64,000 bases of DNA from a virus, in IMG/VR virus record IMGVR_UViG_3300009285_003054, positions 1 to 64,000 of that record. One strand, written 5' to 3'. The notes under the pieces were generated by a model. The model was not told the origin of the DNA, did not search any database, and saw only the letters and a list, made by a program, of their open reading frames with translations. This document shows positions 59,866 to 64,000 of the stretch, piece by piece. Position numbers and translations under genes: made by a program. Position 1 is the stretch's first letter. Each line of letters begins with the position of its first letter.

Positions 59866-61086
59866 ATGGGATACGCACAAACCAACCCCCACGGGGCATT
59901 CACAGGAAAGAAAAGCCATCTGGTGCTGTCCGGTCGTCCGGACTCTCCAGTCCTATCAGAAGCACGTAACTGGGGACGTACTCGAACTGGATCCGTTCAG
60001 ATGTCAGGATCTGGTAAACGACCCTCTGCCATCGAACTGGATCGCGGCAGAGGCGAACGACTGTTCGGGCAGAACGGGGAGATCAATGCCAGTAACAAAG
60101 TCGAGCTGTTGGCCAAGATCCGAGATCTGGTCAATGGCAATCAGCCCAGCAAGGGTGGTGCAGATCGGCTGTTCGAGCGTCGCACCACCACCGAGTACGA
60201 TCAGCATCTCAAGACCAAGTACGAAGATGCCCTAAGGATTGCTCGCAGTGACCGAACCGGTCAGGGTTTCATGGTCCTCGGTGAGGTGCTCGGCGACGAA
60301 GTCTATGAGACACTGGGGAGGGAGGGCTTCGCTCGCAACTGCCTCATGGTCCGTGACCTCGGCGACAAGGAAATCGGACGTGTCCGGGTCCGCAAAAAGG
60401 ATGTCGTGGCGCAGATCTCCACAACCAATATCAACACCAATCGGGTCATGGTCCGACAATACTGGGTTTATCCCAGTGAGTACTATATCACAGCATACAT
60501 TTCCCTTGAGGAAAAAGAAATTGCCCAGGCTGGAACCGAACTGTTGGACGACAAGTATCAGGATGCGCTCGAACAGGTCATGGTCCGGGAAGATCAACAT
60601 ATACGGAATGAATTCGATTCAACCGTCGGTGTGTTCAACCCGCTCCTGACATTCAATGCGTTCACACCGCTGTTCTTCTCCCAGGGGAAGATCAACGTCG
60701 ACCACTGGGGAATCCCATGTACCCGTGCGATCCTGGCGTGGGATATCTGGAATGACATCAGCGCCGAGCCAGAGTTTGCAAACTGGTTTGATCCCGTGAC
60801 CAAACATGAACTGATCCTGGATGGGAAAATCGGTTCATTGATGGATGTTCAGCTCATCACTGACGGTCTGAGATACGACACATTGCGCGTGCTGCAGGAT
60901 GGTGAGATCTACTTCCTGGGCCCGCAGATTGCAGTGGGTACCATCACCCAGCGCCGACCATTGCAGGCAGAACCAACCAACCGCTACAACTTTGGTCAGC
61001 CCGAACGCGGTTGGTATATGTTCCAGATCCAGGGGAATGCGGTATTTCCTCGGGCCGTGTCCAAGGCAGTCAGAATCTCGTCATGA
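59866..61086 (+). CDS. Major capsid protein
   Basis: The protein has 406 residues. The N-terminal 60 are Gly/Ser/Arg-rich and may be removed. The body has an EDALRIARSDRTGQGFMVLGEVL start, a long beta/alpha mix and an IAVGTITQRRPLQAEP segment near the end. Gene order, length, even codon use and a strong terminator after it support the HK97-fold major capsid protein. No single diagnostic motif proves the fold by eye. Confidence 0.75.
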   Translation: MGYAQTNPHGAFTGKKSHLVLSGRPDSPVLSEARNWGRTRTGSVQMSGSGKRPSAIELDRGRGERLFGQNGEINASNKVELLAKIRDLVNGNQPSKGGADRLFERRTTTEYDQHLKTKYEDALRIARSDRTGQGFMVLGEVLGDEVYETLGREGFARNCLMVRDLGDKEIGRVRVRKKDVVAQISTTNINTNRVMVRQYWVYPSEYYITAYISLEEKEIAQAGTELLDDKYQDALEQVMVREDQHIRNEFDSTVGVFNPLLTFNAFTPLFFSQGKINVDHWGIPCTRAILAWDIWNDISAEPEFANWFDPVTKHELILDGKIGSLMDVQLITDGLRYDTLRVLQDGEIYFLGPQIAVGTITQRRPLQAEPTNRYNFGQPERGWYMFQIQGNAVFPRAVSKAVRISS

Positions 61087-61148
61087 GAGTTCTTCGGGTG
61101 ATTGAGTTGAGCTGACAAGAGCGGTTCACCCAACCTCTTGATCGAGTA

Positions 61149-61186
61149 TGGGATGTCTTCTCCCAGGGGACATCCCATTTTTATTT
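61149..61186 (+). terminator. Rho-independent terminator after the major capsid gene
   Basis: TGGGATGTC (61149-61157) pairs perfectly with GACATCCCA (61169-61177), with an 11-base loop, followed by TTTTTATTT. It is a clear intrinsic terminator. Confidence 0.9.
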
Positions 61187-61207
61187 CCAAAGTGGAGATA
61201 CACACAC

Positions 61208-61582
61208 GTGACCATAGCAACTCTCGGCATTTCTGCCGTCTATCATGAAACCGGTGATTTCATTGAAGTGATAACCACGTTATACGATACTGACGGTGAG
61301 CCAGTAGACCCTACAGAGATTCAATCATGCGATGTGTCTCTTCGCAAAGGGGGTGCTACTATTGCAGATGTCACAGGGTTGGATCGATTTTGTGCCGATG
61401 AGAATCTGGCGTTCACTGTAGTGTTCAATCGCCCCCTGGTCAATCGAGGATTACGTGCGCGTGCTGTATTTGTAGACACCACCGATAGGCAATGGGTTAA
61501 GAGTGTAGCAGTTACGACGGGAACATACTCCAACTCCGAAGGTGACTTGGGAGACAATCGTCCTAACATCCTGGAAACCTAA
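61208..61582 (+). CDS. Small virion-type protein (124 aa)
   Basis: It starts at GTG 61208 with GGAG 11 bases upstream, just after the terminator. It is beta-rich (DFIEVITTLYDTDGEPVDP, CDVSLRKGGATIADV, RARAVFVDTTDRQWV), an immunoglobulin-like or head-tail connector look. Its stop overlaps the next start (TAATG). Confidence 0.6.
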   Translation: MTIATLGISAVYHETGDFIEVITTLYDTDGEPVDPTEIQSCDVSLRKGGATIADVTGLDRFCADENLAFTVVFNRPLVNRGLRARAVFVDTTDRQWVKSVAVTTGTYSNSEGDLGDNRPNILET

Positions 61583-62781
61583 TGGAAAATCCACCAATAT
61601 CTCCGAACGATATACAGCCACAACCTGTTGCTATCGAGGCGTCCCCATATCATACCGGATTGCAGTGGCTCACCGAGCTGATCTTCCCATCTTTCTTAGG
61701 TGGCATCATCGGACGTTGGTTACTAGCCAAGCTGTTCGACAAACTCAAAGGTTTAGGACTACTCCCCCCTAAGTTTTTCAAGTGGCTGTATCGAAGGATG
61801 CCCCCCGAAGATGTGATGAAAAACACACAGAAGCATACCCACTCTATTCGAGCCTGTTTTGCACGGAATTCCGTGCAACTGGGGGTAACCTCTGCTATTG
61901 AGAGAATCCCACTCACGTCACCCGAAGATATGGAAGCACTGGGGTACTTACGAAGGTTTTTCACCGGTATACCCCGGCTCCCTACCCGGGTGGCCTTAGC
62001 GTCTGTTGAGGATGCTGAGATCTTCGAGAAGGTGGAGTCTACCCGGGAGGCAGCAGGTAGACTCAGTGGTCCGCTAGGAGGGAAAAAACTTCCACGCGGC
62101 ATCTCGGAAGATGGCAAACCAATATGGTCCGAGGTAATATCTGAGTACGCTCCGCAAATTACCGGCCTTGGGGGTGGGGACAGATTTCGTGAGTGGGCAA
62201 CAGCTATCCTTATTTACCAGCAGACTTGCTTCGAACAGAGTATATCCCCTTGGAATCCAGGGGTTGCGTCGTTATCTCCTTCTCCAGGAGAAGGAGAAAG
62301 CAAACGAGCACGTCTAGTGAAGACACTAAATCTAGCAACCAAGTTAGGGCTAGCCAAAGCGAGGAGGATATGTGGGAGTCTCCGTAATGACTATGGACTG
62401 AACTTTCCTACGAAGGCTAGTGTGCATACCGCAAAATACATCCCAGGACATGACATTCTCTGGATTTCGGCTGTTTATCAAACCTCTTTGCCACCAGGTA
62501 GCAAAGAGAGGTCGAACATTAATAGTGCATTATTGGGGAAATGGGGTTTCGTAAAAGGCGGCGGATCCTCTAAAAAGATCCTCCTCTCAGGGGGCAAGTC
62601 TGGGTATCTCGTTGATTTTTGGTCCGAGAAAGGACAGACTTTCCTCCGCTTGGTCATCCCTATTACCCGGGCCAATGCATTCCTTCTAATCCAGGATCGA
62701 ATTCAGGACATTCCCGAACTAGAGCGGCGACTCCAATCCGTGGTGAAACGCTGGTGGCGGGGTGGGTATGAATTCAAATAG
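61582..62781 (+). CDS. Hypothetical protein with hydrophobic N-terminal segment
   Basis: The 399 residues start in a TAATG overlap with the previous gene. Residues 24-58 are hydrophobic and may be one membrane or buried helix (WLTELIFPSFLGGIIGRWLL). The C-terminal 100 residues are mixed alpha/beta (YLVDFWSEKGQTFLRLVIPI). No family is known. Its location suggests a virion-associated or assembly role. Confidence 0.6.
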   Translation: MENPPISPNDIQPQPVAIEASPYHTGLQWLTELIFPSFLGGIIGRWLLAKLFDKLKGLGLLPPKFFKWLYRRMPPEDVMKNTQKHTHSIRACFARNSVQLGVTSAIERIPLTSPEDMEALGYLRRFFTGIPRLPTRVALASVEDAEIFEKVESTREAAGRLSGPLGGKKLPRGISEDGKPIWSEVISEYAPQITGLGGGDRFREWATAILIYQQTCFEQSISPWNPGVASLSPSPGEGESKRARLVKTLNLATKLGLAKARRICGSLRNDYGLNFPTKASVHTAKYIPGHDILWISAVYQTSLPPGSKERSNINSALLGKWGFVKGGGSSKKILLSGGKSGYLVDFWSEKGQTFLRLVIPITRANAFLLIQDRIQDIPELERRLQSVVKRWWRGGYEFK

Positions 62782-62808
62782 AAATAGGTCTTTCCCAAAG
62801 GAGCTGTG

Positions 62809-63246
62809 ATGTTGGCAGCATATAACGGTAGGATATCTTTTCTGATCCCCGAAGACACTGCTCTGGATCCGTTAGGAATCGAGGACAATCTGGAATCGGT
62901 ATTGGAAGTACTGGAGCCACGTCTGATTTTCATCAACTTTGGGTCCGAGACCGTCGAATTGACCATCACCCGCACGGTCAACTTAGGTGTATCCGCAGAC
63001 CCAGAGGACACTGGCAGTGTCACAGAAACGTTAGTGGATGGGCATGCTTTGGCATCGGGGGATTCCTATACATACACTCCGAATTTTCACTCACTGGTCG
63101 TATCCGAAACAACCCCATCCATCACACATTACGCTGCATTTGATGGCACGGGGACCACAACAGACAACGTGGTCCAGCTGTTTGTTTCGGGATGGGTGGA
63201 GGAAACCACCCGCAGTAACCTTCTCAATTACACCCGGCCTGCGTAG
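62809..63246 (+). CDS. Small beta-rich virion-type protein (145 aa)
   Basis: AAGGAG precedes the ATG at 62809. Strand-rich sequence (PRLIFINFGSETVELTITRTV, DSYTYTPNFHSLVVSE) resembles the beta-sandwich accessory proteins of heads and tails. No family is recognised. Confidence 0.6.
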   Translation: MLAAYNGRISFLIPEDTALDPLGIEDNLESVLEVLEPRLIFINFGSETVELTITRTVNLGVSADPEDTGSVTETLVDGHALASGDSYTYTPNFHSLVVSETTPSITHYAAFDGTGTTTDNVVQLFVSGWVEETTRSNLLNYTRPA

Positions 63247-63255
63247 GAGAATTCC

Positions 63256-64000
63256 ATGATAACCGAGAAGCAACAATCACCAGATCTTTCACCACCCCTG
63301 TTCCTCCGGAAACTCGCATTGACGGGTGTAGCCGCTTTAGATAGTATGAATCCCGAGGATCACCCGACTCTGCGATCGGCTGTGGCACTACACTGGGTAG
63401 ACACATATGACGCTGCGATGCAGCGGGTGGCGTTGGTGACACTAGATGGAAAACACGGGAAGATTACTCCCGAATATCAAAAGGAGCAGATCTCACTACA
63501 GCGCCGACTCCAAGCGCAAGTGACTGCATTGGCACATTGTGCAGTGGCGCTCCGTACATTCCGAGGATACAATGTCGGCGATCTCCCTGGGTACCTGGAT
63601 GCGTGTTCCGGGGAGGTCAACAACATACTGGATCGAATGGACCTCGCAGTGGGGCATACTTCCGCCAGCGCAGTAGAAATCCGAACTGCTGCGTCTGCTG
63701 GGGAAGGTACCCTCCGCGACGTGCTCACAGACATCCTAGAAAGTGCACACAAGCAACGTAGTAACTTTGCGAAGGTGTATACAATCCCTGCAGCGTTCCG
63801 GGGAGCATTGCGGCATGATGCTGGTGTCAAAGAGTTACAGGGGATTGTACCGCCAATCAGTGGGCCTCAGAAGCGTGCGGCCCAACGAGTATTCGACTCG
63901 GAGGGACTGGACGCATTTATGCCGACTATTCAGTCTAAGGATCTGACTGCGGTATATCTCCGTGCAATTGAGACATACCGAAACAACCTCAAGAATGGCA
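63256..64000 (+). CDS. Helical structural-operon protein, partial (runs off right edge)
   Basis: An ATG at 63256 with AGGAG before it opens a frame with no stop up to 64000 (248 codons). The protein is helical (LALTGVAALDSMNPEDH, QISLQRRLQAQVTALAH) with no recognised motif. It follows the beta-rich small gene by nine bases and belongs to the same virion operon. Confidence 0.65.
   Translation, partial: MITEKQQSPDLSPPLFLRKLALTGVAALDSMNPEDHPTLRSAVALHWVDTYDAAMQRVALVTLDGKHGKITPEYQKEQISLQRRLQAQVTALAHCAVALRTFRGYNVGDLPGYLDACSGEVNNILDRMDLAVGHTSASAVEIRTAASAGEGTLRDVLTDILESAHKQRSNFAKVYTIPAAFRGALRHDAGVKELQGIVPPISGPQKRAAQRVFDSEGLDAFMPTIQSKDLTAVYLRAIETYRNNLKNG

Overview
The window is a stretch of a large tailed double-stranded DNA bacteriophage (Caudoviricetes), probably of the many-gene or jumbo type. 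It carries a complete head-packaging block: large terminase, intein-bearing portal, capsid protease, acidic scaffold-like protein and major capsid protein. It also carries replication and recombination genes that a small phage would not have. I see no ribosomal genes, no canonical tRNA, no integrase and no CRISPR array. The promoters I can read are close to the bacterial sigma-70 consensus. The host cannot be named from the sequence.

Layout. Positions 1-32,333 are read almost wholly on the minus strand. They begin with a DUF6745-like repeat protein running off the left edge, and a small operon in which one reading frame is broken by in-frame stops. Next comes about 1.85 kb with no credible gene but dense hairpins (1765-3620), which I regard as a candidate giant structured RNA. 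A stand-alone homologue of the DarG antitoxin C-terminal domain follows (3621-4181), then an acidic protein with a nested promoter and start. Then come the replication genes: SbcC/SbcD (gp46/gp47-like), a DnaX-like clamp loader, a RecA-like protein with an added Cys cluster, a type IA topoisomerase homologue lacking its catalytic tyrosine, and a sigma-70-like factor.

The region 19-32 kb is about nucleic-acid chemistry. It has a DNA methyltransferase, an RNA ligase, QueD, a zinc metallopeptidase, a radical SAM/SPASM enzyme, two tandem paralogues with GNAT-like C-termini, an aminopropyltransferase-fold enzyme, a QueC variant without its zinc cysteines, a DpdA/TGT-like DNA transglycosylase and a Cas4/RecB-like nuclease. 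The strand switch lies at 32.33-32.39 kb.

From 32.4 kb genes run mainly on the plus strand: a primase, a possible membrane/lysis pair, a RuvC-like resolvase, and a gene with a candidate -1 ribosomal frameshift site. Further on are unknown genes, an HExxH metalloprotease and a member of the HMUDK-helical/aGPT-pyrophosphorylase family linked to hypermodified thymine. The structural block starts with terminase at 47,356 and runs past the right edge.

Taken together, QueD, QueC and DpdA suggest 7-deazaguanine in the phage DNA. The HMUDK/aGPT-like protein, with the radical SAM, GNAT-like and aminopropyltransferase genes, suggests a second modification on thymine. Both would shield DNA from host nucleases, and the DarG-like protein would fit as a counter to the DarT toxin. 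These functional links are inference from family membership and gene neighbourhood.
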